A DNA stretch of 8,476 nt from Candidatus Altarchaeales archaeon. GTDB lineage: Archaea; Altiarchaeota; Altiarchaeia; IMC4; QMZM01. A program made the position numbers and the translations under genes. Of this stretch, positions 1-6,330 are shown piece by piece. The stretch is taken from assembly GCA_003663175.1 (NCBI GenBank), contig QMZM01000043.1, forward strand, positions 1-8,476. The letters run 5' to 3'. The stretch's first letter is position 1. Every line of letters begins with the position of its first letter. The notes below the pieces were generated by a model. That model was not told the DNA's origin. It worked only from the letters and a program-made list of their open reading frames with translations, and ran no database searches.

Positions 1-291
1 GACCTTAGTGGTGAGAATGTTATCGCCCCCATCACACTTCCCAAAACAATAAATGCAATTCCAATTAGATTCCATAATATCAAGACCCATAGAAGAAATG
101 TAGATTAGAATCGAAAATCCCAGGATTCCAGAAAACAGACCAGTAAAGAATCCCCTTCTCGCATTATCTCCAGATACAAGTCCCACCATAAATCCAGTTA
201 TCAATGGTCCAATAACTGGAGCCCATACCATAAAAATGTAGAGAATCGAGCCCGTAATGACTGCGATCATGCTCCTTAGATATGTAATCAT
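1..291 (-). CDS. Small multi-pass membrane protein, DUF5518-like, partial and probably frameshifted
   Basis: The start ATG (291-289) overlaps the stop of the aminopeptidase gene in an ATGA arrangement, and a GGAGATGA Shine-Dalgarno-like stretch lies about 10 bases upstream, so the start is well supported. The gene runs off the window's left edge. The first 70 or so residues are hydrophobic and glycine-rich: a helix ending in WAPVIGPLITGFMVGLVSG, a short charged turn (DNARRG), then a second helix (FFTGLFSGILGFSILIYI). The pattern of P-x-(I/L)-G-P-L-I-x-G-F-x-x-G followed by a charged turn and a Gly-rich helix resembles archaeal DUF5518 membrane proteins; this is from memory, not a search. After about position 88 the same frame becomes polar and Cys-rich, while the +1 frame reads hydrophobically (NLIGIAFIVLGSVMGAITF) to the edge. 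A one-base frameshift between about 62 and 104 would explain this. Function unknown. Confidence 0.6.
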   Translation of the reverse strand, partial: MITYLRSMIAVITGSILYIFMVWAPVIGPLITGFMVGLVSGDNARRGFFTGLFSGILGFSILIYISSMGLDIMESNWNCIYCFGKCDGGDNILTTKV

Positions 292-1337
292 CTCAAACCA
301 TTCATCTCCATATTCAAGTCCATTATCGTCTTTTCTAACAATTTGATTGCATTATTAACATCATCGATGCTGAAGATTCCAGTTGGTGAATGAATGTATC
401 TACAAGGTATCGAGATAACTCCGGTTGGAACGCCCTCCCTTGTTAGATAGATTATGGCACCATCTGTCATTCCCCCCTCCAGAACATCAACCTGGTATGG
501 AATTTTATACCTTTTTGCAGTCCTTATCATAAATTCCCTCAGTTTTGGATGAGTCACAACCCCTCTACCAGATGCCTCCGTTATTGTTATCGCCGGACCA
601 TTTCCTATCTTTAATCTGGATTCGGTTTCCTTTATCATTGGCGTGTCTCCAGCTATTGTGGTGTCTATAGCAAATGCGCAGTCTGGATTTATCCTGAATG
701 CCGCAACCCTCGCTCCCTTTAAACCAACTTCTTCCTGGGTTGTGCCGACAGCAAAAATTTTTATTGGAATGTCTGATGGAATCCTCTCCATAACCCTCAA
801 CAGAACATAACAACCTAATCTATCATCAATTGCCTTGCCATAAAAAATCTTATCATTTAATTTCTGAAAATTCGGCTCAAATACTATTGGATCGCCAACC
901 TCAACTATTTTTTCTGCATCCTTCTTGTTCCTTGCTCCAATATCTATAAACAACTCATCATGCCTTATTATCTTCTTTTTCTCTTCCTCCTTCTGTAGAT
1001 GTGGTGGCTTAGAGCCAATAACTCCCGGAATTTTACCACTTTTTGACCTTATAACTACCCTCTGATTGATCAATAATCTGTCATCTATACCACCGATCTT
1101 TATGAAATTAATGAATCCCTTCTCATTTATAAATTTGACCATAAAACCAATTTCATCCATATGTGCGGCGAGCATTATTCCCTTCTCGCCATCACCCTTG
1201 GTGGCAATAACATTCCCAAAGCTATCTATCTCTACAGAATCGCAACTCTTCTCAAATTCCCTCCTCATTATCTCCCTTACCTCATCCTCAAACCCCGATA
1301 CGGCATGAGCATTGCACAATTCCCTTAGGAGTTCCAT
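288..1337 (-). CDS. M42-family metalloaminopeptidase (TET / FrvX type)
   Basis: A 349-residue di-metal aminopeptidase of the M42 family, which in archaea forms large tetrahedral (TET) cytoplasmic assemblies that trim peptides released by the proteasome. All ligands expected for the family are visible: His59 and Asp61 in AAHMDEIGF, Asp171/Asp172 in KAIDDRLG, the catalytic Glu202 and adjacent Glu203 in TTQEEVGLKGA, Asp225 in FAIDTT, and His316 in YIHSPTG. The length is normal for the family and no catalytic residue is missing. Residues 65-165, inserted between the first ligands and the AIDDR motif, correspond to the oligomerisation domain and contain a Lys/Glu-rich stretch near 116-123. Substrate class (glutamyl, lysyl or general neutral aminopeptidase) cannot be told from the motifs. 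The gene is divergent from gar1 and overlaps the downstream membrane-protein gene by 4 bases (ATGA), so the two are probably co-transcribed and translationally coupled. Some relatives are annotated as endoglucanases, which is a historical misnaming. Confidence 0.93.
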   Translation of the reverse strand: MELLRELCNAHAVSGFEDEVREIMRREFEKSCDSVEIDSFGNVIATKGDGEKGIMLAAHMDEIGFMVKFINEKGFINFIKIGGIDDRLLINQRVVIRSKSGKIPGVIGSKPPHLQKEEEKKKIIRHDELFIDIGARNKKDAEKIVEVGDPIVFEPNFQKLNDKIFYGKAIDDRLGCYVLLRVMERIPSDIPIKIFAVGTTQEEVGLKGARVAAFRINPDCAFAIDTTIAGDTPMIKETESRLKIGNGPAITITEASGRGVVTHPKLREFMIRTAKRYKIPYQVDVLEGGMTDGAIIYLTREGVPTGVISIPCRYIHSPTGIFSIDDVNNAIKLLEKTIMDLNMEMNGLR

Positions 1338-1344
1338 CTTTGAT

Positions 1345-1360
1345 CTTAAAGACTTAAAGA
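1345..1360. repeat. Tandem 8-mer CTTAAAGA x2
   Basis: Two perfect adjacent copies of CTTAAAGA (TCTTTAAG on the minus strand) lie between the candidate TATA box and the start codon of the aminopeptidase gene. They would sit over the predicted transcription start, a usual place for a repressor site. The CTTAAA core recurs in the palindrome at 1403-1419. The sequence is low in complexity, so chance is possible. Confidence 0.6.
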
Positions 1361-1365
1361 TATTT

Positions 1366-1377
1366 TAATTATAAAAA
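1366..1377 (-). promoter_or_regulatory. Candidate TATA box of the aminopeptidase gene
   Basis: Read on the minus strand this is TTTTTATAATTA, an archaeal TATA-like element centred about 35 bases before the start codon at 1337. A transcription start 25 or so bases downstream would give a leader of about ten bases. That fits the absence of a Shine-Dalgarno sequence before this gene. The surrounding DNA is very AT-rich, so the element is not unique. Confidence 0.35.
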
Positions 1378-1381
1378 CCAA

Positions 1382-1397
1382 GATATATTTTAAATCT
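1382..1397 (+). promoter_or_regulatory. Candidate promoter of the gar1-tfb-ribK operon
   Basis: GATATATTTTAAATCT is the best TATA-like element upstream of gar1. Transcription would start about 25 bases downstream, near 1411-1415, giving a leader of roughly 55 bases. A longer leader is consistent with gar1 having a real Shine-Dalgarno sequence (AAGGTG at 1456-1461) and a TTG start. The predicted start falls within the palindrome at 1403-1419. Confidence 0.35.
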
Positions 1398-1402
1398 AAA
1401 AT

Positions 1403-1419
1403 TCTTAAAAATTTTAAGA
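1403..1419. repeat. Perfect 17-nt palindrome upstream of gar1
   Basis: TCTTAAAA-A-TTTTAAGA has two perfect 8-bp arms around one central base. It lies about 25 bases downstream of the candidate TATA box, over the predicted transcription start of the gar1 operon. That placement suits a dimeric repressor's operator. As RNA it would form only a weak A-U hairpin, so a DNA-level role is likelier if it has one. Confidence 0.5.
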
Positions 1420-1425
1420 TTCACG

Positions 1426-1448
1426 CCATAAAAATTGTCCATAAAAAT
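1426..1448 (+). repeat. Direct repeat CCATAAAAAT x2 in the gar1 leader
   Basis: Two perfect copies of CCATAAAAAT (1426-1435 and 1439-1448) are spaced with a 13-base period and separated by TGT. They end eight bases before the AAGGTG ribosome-binding site of gar1. They could be alternative TATA elements, protein-binding sites, or a binding element in the leader RNA. Confidence 0.55.
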
Positions 1449-1466
1449 CCATGTCAAGGTGCAAAT

Positions 1467-1727
1467 TTGAAAACCTGCAAGATCGTTTCCCGTGTAGGAA
1501 ATATGGCTGTTGCACCTCTCTGTTTGGATGAAGAGGGTGAGATTAGCCTGAAAAATGCCAGAAGGCTTCTTAGAAAGACAGCCTATCTTAATAATAAAAA
1601 AATTGGAGTGGTCTTTGATATTATTGGTAGAGTTGATAAGCCATATATTGTCATAAAATTATTCGGAAATTTCAGAAATCAAGATTCAGATTCATTATTG
1701 GGCAAGAGTATTAATCTAACCCAATGA
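1467..1727 (+). CDS. gar1: H/ACA ribonucleoprotein core protein Gar1
   Basis: Encodes an 86-residue protein that matches archaeal Gar1, the small beta-barrel subunit of H/ACA guide ribonucleoproteins. Gar1 contacts the Cbf5 pseudouridine synthase and helps substrate loading and release during pseudouridylation of rRNA. The diagnostic core is KIGVVFDIIGRVDKPYIVIK at residues 45-64, matching the family pattern G-x-V-x-D-I-x-G-x-V-x-x-P-Y. The start is TTG at 1467, chosen because AAGGTG (1456-1461) lies five bases upstream and the nearby ATG at 1451 is in another frame. The stop is a tandem TGATGA. tfb begins four bases after the first TGA. The gar1-tfb pairing is widespread in archaea, which supports both identifications. 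The short tail after residue 66 is polar and not obviously conserved. Confidence 0.9.
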   Translation: MKTCKIVSRVGNMAVAPLCLDEEGEISLKNARRLLRKTAYLNNKKIGVVFDIIGRVDKPYIVIKLFGNFRNQDSDSLLGKSINLTQ

Positions 1728-1731
1728 TGAA

Positions 1732-2736
1732 ATGAAAATGTTTAATGAAATCCTTGAAAATGATCTCGATTTGGAAGATGATGAAGAAATAGAGGAGTTA
1801 GATTTAGATGATGAATCCTCCGAATATGAAAACAAAAATAAGAGGTGTCCAGAGTGTCTATCCACAAACCTAAGAACCGATTATTCGCATGGTGAGATCA
1901 TATGTAAGGATTGCGGTTTTGTTATAGAGGATGAAATGTTTGATTTTGGACCCGAGTGGAGGGCATTTGATGAGGACCAGAGGGTAAAAAGGGCAAGAAC
2001 TGGTGGTGTTTTGAGATATGCTAAACTGAATAGGGGATTAACAACGGAGATCGATAAATATGACAGGGACATTCGAGGGGGGGCAATCCAACCGGAGAGA
2101 AGGGCACAGCTATATAGACTCAGAAAACTTCAGCGTCGCTCCAGGATGTCAGATTCCATGCAAAGAAACCTGTCAATAGCGCTCCCAGAACTTGATAGAA
2201 TGTGCGCATGTCTAAACATACCAAACACATTAAAGGAAGAGTGTGCCATATGGTATAGAAAGGCCGTCAGCAACGGTCTTGTGAGGGGTAGGTCGATAGA
2301 GTGTGTTGTTGCGGCGATAATCTACTTGGTGACGAGAAAGCATCATCTGCCAAAGACATTGGAGGAACTTGAAGAGGTTTCTGGCATAAAGAGAAAGGAC
2401 ATAGGAAGAAGCTATAGATTCATATGCAGAAGGTTGAAGATAAAGATGCCAATTGCAACGGCAATGGACTATGTTCCCAGATTTGCATCGGAACTTGGTT
2501 TATCTGGCAGAACCGAGGCGATGGCAATAGAAATTCTGAAGGAAGCGAGCAAGAAGGGGGTGATCTCCGGGAAGGGTCCAACTGGGGTTGCTGCAGCGGC
2601 AATCTACCTGGCAAGTAAACTAACAAATGACAGACAAACACAGAAGAGAATTGCCGAGAAATTGTCTGGAGTTACTGAAATAACAATAAGGAACAGATAT
2701 GAGGAACTGGTAAAGGCACTGAATATAAAACTCTAA
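1732..2736 (+). CDS. tfb: Transcription initiation factor B (TFB)
   Basis: A 334-residue TFB, the archaeal homologue of TFIIB. It binds the TATA-box/TBP complex, reads the BRE, and recruits RNA polymerase. The N-terminal zinc ribbon has Cys39, Cys42, Cys58 and Cys61. It is followed by the conserved linker (FGPEWRAFD at 72-80, then KRARTGG), which reaches into the polymerase active centre, and by the RRAQLYRLRKLQRR helix (123-136). Two cyclin-like repeats occupy roughly 140-235 and 245-332; the second carries the typical GKGPTGVAAAAIYLA motif (280-294). The odd feature is the N terminus: 17 of the first 33 residues are Asp or Glu, ahead of the ribbon. The start at 1732 is the first ATG; Met3 (1738) is an in-frame alternative. 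There is no clear Shine-Dalgarno sequence, so translation probably couples to gar1, four bases upstream. A run of seven G at 2077-2083 keeps frame and is not a frameshift. Confidence 0.95.
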   Translation: MKMFNEILENDLDLEDDEEIEELDLDDESSEYENKNKRCPECLSTNLRTDYSHGEIICKDCGFVIEDEMFDFGPEWRAFDEDQRVKRARTGGVLRYAKLNRGLTTEIDKYDRDIRGGAIQPERRAQLYRLRKLQRRSRMSDSMQRNLSIALPELDRMCACLNIPNTLKEECAIWYRKAVSNGLVRGRSIECVVAAIIYLVTRKHHLPKTLEELEEVSGIKRKDIGRSYRFICRRLKIKMPIATAMDYVPRFASELGLSGRTEAMAIEILKEASKKGVISGKGPTGVAAAAIYLASKLTNDRQTQKRIAEKLSGVTEITIRNRYEELVKALNIKL

Positions 2737-2748
2737 TTATGCTCCGAA

Positions 2749-3390
2749 ATGGATAAACACGGTCTAATTCTTTACAACATATCCAGGAGATTGAAATCGA
2801 GGTATGAAAGGGTCAGAATTTCATCATCAATGCTTGGACAATTCCTTGGGGTTTCACAACAAACCGCATCACGGTACCTAAGGGAGCTGGAGGATGAGGG
2901 TCTTATAAAAAGGAGTAGATCTGGTAGAGTGCAAGAAATTAGAATAACCGACAAAGGCATAAATCTACTGAATGAAATCTACATCAACCTGAAATCATTT
3001 CTTGAGAAACCATTGATAATTAAGGGTACTGTAACGACCGGAATTGGTGAGGGGGCGTATTATGTTAGAGAATATATGGAGAAATTTAGAGAAAAAATTG
3101 AATTTGAACCGTTTCCCGGGACATTAAATCTCAGGGTTGAGAGAATTCCATATATTGAAAAATACATCTCCGGAGTAATAGAGGGATTTGAGAGAGATGG
3201 CAGGAGTTTTGGCAATATAGGATTCATACCAGTGAGATTGATCGTAGGGGATAAGAAAGAGGACTGCCTTCTCATAATTCCAGAGAGAACTCATCACAAG
3301 GATGAAATTGAGATAATAAGTAGATTCAATCTAAGGAAGAAATTTAATCTTAAGGATGGGGATTCCGTTAAGGTGGAGATCATTAGCTAA
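2749..3390 (+). CDS. ribK: CTP-dependent riboflavin kinase with N-terminal winged helix (RbkR type)
   Basis: Encodes 213 residues in two domains. Residues about 15-75 form a winged helix-turn-helix: RISSSMLGQFLGVSQQTASR supplies the recognition helix region and RSGRVQEIRITDKG the wing. Residues 88-213 are the archaeal riboflavin kinase, which uses CTP rather than ATP to make FMN from riboflavin (EC 2.7.1.161). Its signatures are GTVTTGIGEGAYYV (93-106), FPGTLNLRV (122-130), IPERTHHKDEIEII (177-190) and a closing DGDSVKVEI. Stand-alone kinases of this family are about 130-140 residues; the fused form was described as RbkR, a bifunctional kinase and regulator of riboflavin genes in archaea. The gene starts 12 bases after tfb with no visible Shine-Dalgarno sequence, in the same operon. 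No riboflavin synthesis gene lies in the window, so its targets are elsewhere. DNA binding is inferred from the domain only. Confidence 0.92.
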   Translation: MDKHGLILYNISRRLKSRYERVRISSSMLGQFLGVSQQTASRYLRELEDEGLIKRSRSGRVQEIRITDKGINLLNEIYINLKSFLEKPLIIKGTVTTGIGEGAYYVREYMEKFREKIEFEPFPGTLNLRVERIPYIEKYISGVIEGFERDGRSFGNIGFIPVRLIVGDKKEDCLLIIPERTHHKDEIEIISRFNLRKKFNLKDGDSVKVEIIS

Positions 3391-3400
3391 AATCTAAATA

Positions 3401-3423
3401 GGATATATCCTCTGTGGATATAT
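3401..3423 (+). repeat. GGATATAT direct repeat upstream of argH
   Basis: GGATATAT occurs at 3401-3408 and again at 3416-3423, a 15-base period. The first copy is part of the perfect 10-bp palindrome GGATATATCC (3401-3410). The second copy overlaps the candidate argH TATA box. They could be a paired regulator site or two alternative TATA elements. Confidence 0.5.
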
Positions 3424-3425
3424 AA
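3417..3425 (+). promoter_or_regulatory. Candidate TATA box of argH
   Basis: GATATATAA is a strong archaeal TATA-like match centred about 33 bases before the argH start codon. A transcription start near 3446 would leave a leader of about eight bases, consistent with no Shine-Dalgarno sequence in front of argH. The 63-bp gap after ribK, with its own TATA element, suggests argH is transcribed separately from the tfb operon. Confidence 0.45.
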
Positions 3426-3453
3426 GATCTCCATCTTAATTAAAATAAAAATA

Positions 3454-4926
3454 ATGATGAAATGCCTTAGAGACAGATTCGGGAAATCTGCGGATAAGGA
3501 ACTGATAAATTTTGTGAATTCCATTGATGTGGATAGAGAGATGATTCTCGAGGATATATGGGGCAATGAGGTCCATGTTCTGATGCTTGCAAAGTGTAAA
3601 ATAATTAGAAGGGAGGATGCAGCAAAGATTTTAAAGGCATTAAGAGATTTGAGGAGTGATTTTCTAAGCGGCGAATTTTCCCTTTCCTCAGAGCTCGAGG
3701 ATGTTCATATGAATATCGAGAATTATGTTATGAAAAAAGTTGGAAGGGAAGTCGCTGGAAGGATGCACACCGCAAGGTCAAGAAATGATCAAGTGGTTCT
3801 TGATATAAAATTGAAATTGAGGAATGAGATTCTGCAAATATTTAACCTCTTGCTGAGATTTGAGGATGTATTGCTCGAGAGGGCAATCAATTCGTCAAAT
3901 ATTGTGATGCCCGGCTATACTCACCTACAGCATGCTCAACCAATAACCCTCGGTCTTTGGTTTTCTGCATATGCAACAATGCTATTAAGAGACATGGAGA
4001 GATTAAATTCCCTGTATGATAGAATCAATATTAATCCATTGGGCTCGTGTGCATTGGCTGGGACATCATTCGAGATCGACAGAGAATACACGACAAGATT
4101 GTTGGGATTTGACAGTATTAGTGAAAATTCATTGGATTCTGTGGCATCCAGGGATTTTATTATCGAAACGATGTCTTGTTTATCAATACTCATGTCAAAT
4201 CTCTCAAGATTGGCTGAAGATATCATCCTATATTCAACATCCGAATTTAAATTTTTAGAAATTCCCGATGAATTTGCAACTGGAAGTTCTGTGATGCCAC
4301 AGAAGAAGAATCCCGATTTTGCGGAACTTATCCGCGCGAGAACCGGGTTTGTTTACGGAGCGTTATTTCAGATCCTTACGGTAATGAAGGGAATTCCAAT
4401 TGGATATAACCGAGACCTACAGGAAGATAGAGTAATGCTTTGGAGTTCTATTAGAGTGGTGAAGAATTCATTAAAAATTCTCTGTAAGGTTATAAAGAGA
4501 GTCGAATTTAATGAAGAGAGAATGCTGAATTTACTCCATGAGAATTTTTCAACCGCAACCGAACTTGCGAATTATTTGGTTAGGGAAAAGGGAATTAACT
4601 TTAGAGACGCCTATAGCATTGTTGGCGAAATTGTTAGGAAATTATCATCAAAGGGATCTACATTTGAATCTAAGAAATTAGAGGAGATTCTTAGGGAGAA
4701 GGGAATAAGTGCTGAGAATATTGATGACATCATAAGTCCAGAGAAGTGTGTATTGAGAAGTAGAAGTTATGGTGGCACCTCACCAAGAGAAGTCAAAAAA
4801 ATTGTAAATAGAACTAAAAAGAAGGTATCGAGATTTAAGAGGATATCTGAAGAGAGAAGAATGAGGATAGAAAATGCAATGAAGCTTACGAGGAGTGAAA
4901 TAAATAGGGTCATGAAATCTGCCTAG
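3454..4926 (+). CDS. argH: Argininosuccinate lyase
   Basis: Encodes 490 residues of argininosuccinate lyase (EC 4.3.2.1), the last step of arginine synthesis, splitting argininosuccinate into arginine and fumarate in the cytoplasm. It belongs to the fumarase/aspartase superfamily, whose homotetramers build active sites from three subunits. Visible signatures are EDVHMNIE (82-89), MHTARSRNDQ (104-113), GYTHLQHAQP (154-163, carrying the general-base His), GTSFEIDR (203-210), and the superfamily motif GSSVMPQKKNPD (277-288), whose Ser acts as the acid. GIPIGYNRDLQEDR (313-326) is also typical. The C terminus after the GGTSPREVKK segment (449-458) is a Lys/Arg-rich tail of about 30 residues, within archaeal length range. 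ATG at 3454 is followed directly by a second ATG (3457), so the exact start is uncertain by one codon. It converges on pyrI, and the two stop codons share CTAG at 4923-4926. Confidence 0.95.
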   Translation: MMKCLRDRFGKSADKELINFVNSIDVDREMILEDIWGNEVHVLMLAKCKIIRREDAAKILKALRDLRSDFLSGEFSLSSELEDVHMNIENYVMKKVGREVAGRMHTARSRNDQVVLDIKLKLRNEILQIFNLLLRFEDVLLERAINSSNIVMPGYTHLQHAQPITLGLWFSAYATMLLRDMERLNSLYDRININPLGSCALAGTSFEIDREYTTRLLGFDSISENSLDSVASRDFIIETMSCLSILMSNLSRLAEDIILYSTSEFKFLEIPDEFATGSSVMPQKKNPDFAELIRARTGFVYGALFQILTVMKGIPIGYNRDLQEDRVMLWSSIRVVKNSLKILCKVIKRVEFNEERMLNLLHENFSTATELANYLVREKGINFRDAYSIVGEIVRKLSSKGSTFESKKLEEILREKGISAENIDDIISPEKCVLRSRSYGGTSPREVKKIVNRTKKKVSRFKRISEERRMRIENAMKLTRSEINRVMKSA

Positions 4927-5405
4927 GTCGTTATCGAGAGTGTTATATCCTCCCCACTAATTTCCCGCTCGCAATACTTACACGCCAAAACTAGGGGGTC
5001 CTTCTGTTTTACTATAAACACCGATCTTACTGGTTCTCTCTCCTTATTTGTAATGCATGATGGATTTGGGCATCTTAATATGCCAACAATACTCTTGGGA
5101 AGCGTTACCTTCTTCTTCTCCACAACCCTATAGTTTCTAATCTTGTTTATTGTCGCATTCGGAGCAATAATTGCAATCTTATTTATTTCATTTGAGTCTA
5201 TGTCCCTGTTCTCAACCTTCACTATGTCCTTTTTACCAAGAATCTTGCTCGGAACATTCATCGCTATCGTCACGGAATCCTTGAATTGGTTATCTATCCC
5301 AAGGATCTGAAGAACATCTGGCGCCCTGCCGTGTGAAATGTGGTCTATAACAATCCCATCCTTTATCGTCTTTATCTTCAATACCCTGTCTTCCTTCCCA
5401 TTCAT
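4923..5405 (-). CDS. pyrI: Aspartate carbamoyltransferase regulatory chain
   Basis: Encodes 160 residues of the regulatory subunit of aspartate carbamoyltransferase. It has no catalytic activity. It binds nucleotide effectors (CTP/UTP inhibit, ATP activates in characterised enzymes) and joins catalytic trimers into the allosteric holoenzyme. The N-terminal domain has the expected opening, DGIVIDHI (16-23), and the KKDIVKVEN segment (58-66) that matches an effector-binding lysine region. The C-terminal domain holds the structural zinc site: Cys112 and Cys117 in RCPNPSCI, Cys142 and Cys145 in ACKYC. The length matches the family. The start ATG follows the pyrB stop after one base (TAA-A-ATG), so translation is probably coupled to pyrB and the subunits are made together. 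No separate Shine-Dalgarno sequence is evident. Confidence 0.95.
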   Translation of the reverse strand: MNGKEDRVLKIKTIKDGIVIDHISHGRAPDVLQILGIDNQFKDSVTIAMNVPSKILGKKDIVKVENRDIDSNEINKIAIIAPNATINKIRNYRVVEKKKVTLPKSIVGILRCPNPSCITNKEREPVRSVFIVKQKDPLVLACKYCEREISGEDITLSITT

Positions 5406-5406
5406 T

Positions 5407-6330
5407 TTAAAATTTTACATTACATACCAGGCATAGAAGTGCCATCCTCACCGGAATTCCATTTCTTGCCTGCTCAAAATATCTTGCGTGTTTTGTGTTA
5501 TCTATCTCCGGTTTTATTTCGGTAACCCTCGGTAATGGGTGCATGATTATCGCATCGTCTTCGATGTTGTTGATTGTCTTTAGGTCAAGCACATACGCAT
5601 CCTTCACCCTCTCGTATTCTTGCGGGTCCGGAAACCTCTCCCTCTGAATCCTCGTAACATAGATGACATCACAATCCCTCAAATTTAATTTTGTTGTCTC
5701 TTCAACCTCAATTCCCTTCTCCCTGAGACCCTTTATTATCCTCCTCGGCATTCTAAGTTCCATAGGTGAAATTAATCTTAATTTAACATCGTAATTTTCG
5801 AGACCATTTGTTAATGAATGAACGGTTCTCCCATACTTTAGGTCTCCGACAATACATATCCTCAAATTGTCAATTGTGTTGAATTCCTTTTGAATTGTAT
5901 ATAAGTCAAGAAGGGTCTGCGTTGGATGCTGATTTGCTCCATCACCACCATTTATTATAGGTTTTTCAGAATATTCCGATGCAAGTCTTGCGGAGCCCTC
6001 AACGGAATGCCTCAATACAATAACATTGGAATATGCTGATACAACCCTTATTGTATCTACTATCGTTTCGCCCTTTACCTCCGAACTCATGCTCGCGTTA
6101 TCAAACCCAATTACCTGACCTCCAAGTAGTTTCATCGAAGCCTCAAAACTCATTCTCGTCCTGGTTGATGGCTCAAAGAAGAGGTTTGCCAGAATCTTGC
6201 CCTTCATAAGCGACGATGTTTCTCCGGATTTGAGTTTCTCTTCCATAAGAGCGGACTTCTTAAGAACATAATCGATCTCATCTCTTGAGAAATCCTTTAT
6301 TGAGATTATATGCTTCTTATTCCAATCCAT
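5407..6330 (-). CDS. pyrB: Aspartate carbamoyltransferase catalytic chain
   Basis: Encodes 307 residues of the catalytic subunit (EC 2.1.3.2), which joins carbamoyl phosphate and aspartate to give carbamoyl aspartate, the committed step of pyrimidine synthesis. The carbamoyl phosphate loop is FEPSTRTR (52-59). The mobile loop supplies Lys86 in SEVKGET. Arg107 (VLRHS), HPTQ (135-138), Arg168 in LKYGRTVHS, the TRIQRERF aspartate-binding segment (226-233) and HPLPR (264-268) are all present. The SEVKGET loop and TRIQRERF segment identify it as aspartate rather than ornithine carbamoyltransferase. The start at 6330 lies 44 bases from the divergent argG start. There is no clear Shine-Dalgarno sequence. 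It is followed by pyrI after one base. The last residues (LLCLVCNVKF) contain two cysteines where relatives are usually aliphatic, which is unlikely to matter. Confidence 0.96.
   Translation of the reverse strand: MDWNKKHIISIKDFSRDEIDYVLKKSALMEEKLKSGETSSLMKGKILANLFFEPSTRTRMSFEASMKLLGGQVIGFDNASMSSEVKGETIVDTIRVVSAYSNVIVLRHSVEGSARLASEYSEKPIINGGDGANQHPTQTLLDLYTIQKEFNTIDNLRICIVGDLKYGRTVHSLTNGLENYDVKLRLISPMELRMPRRIIKGLREKGIEVEETTKLNLRDCDVIYVTRIQRERFPDPQEYERVKDAYVLDLKTINNIEDDAIIMHPLPRVTEIKPEIDNTKHARYFEQARNGIPVRMALLCLVCNVKF

Noticed and set aside
565..813. Open frames antisense to or inside the peptidase, tfb, argH and argG genes.
   Set aside because: They lie fully within strongly supported genes, show no family motifs and have compositions typical of shadow frames.
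1451..1466. ATG at 1451 as the gar1 start codon.
   Set aside because: It is in a different frame from the conserved Gar1 sequence; TTG at 1467 has a well-placed AAGGTG.
2077..2083. Run of seven G in tfb as a possible frameshift or slippery site.
   Set aside because: The frame is intact and matches the TFB family on both sides (KYDRDIRGG, then RRAQLYRLRK).
3396..3453. A transcription terminator or hairpin after ribK, from the GGATATATCC palindrome.
   Set aside because: The stem is short and AU-rich, no T-run follows, and the segment is better explained as the argH promoter region.
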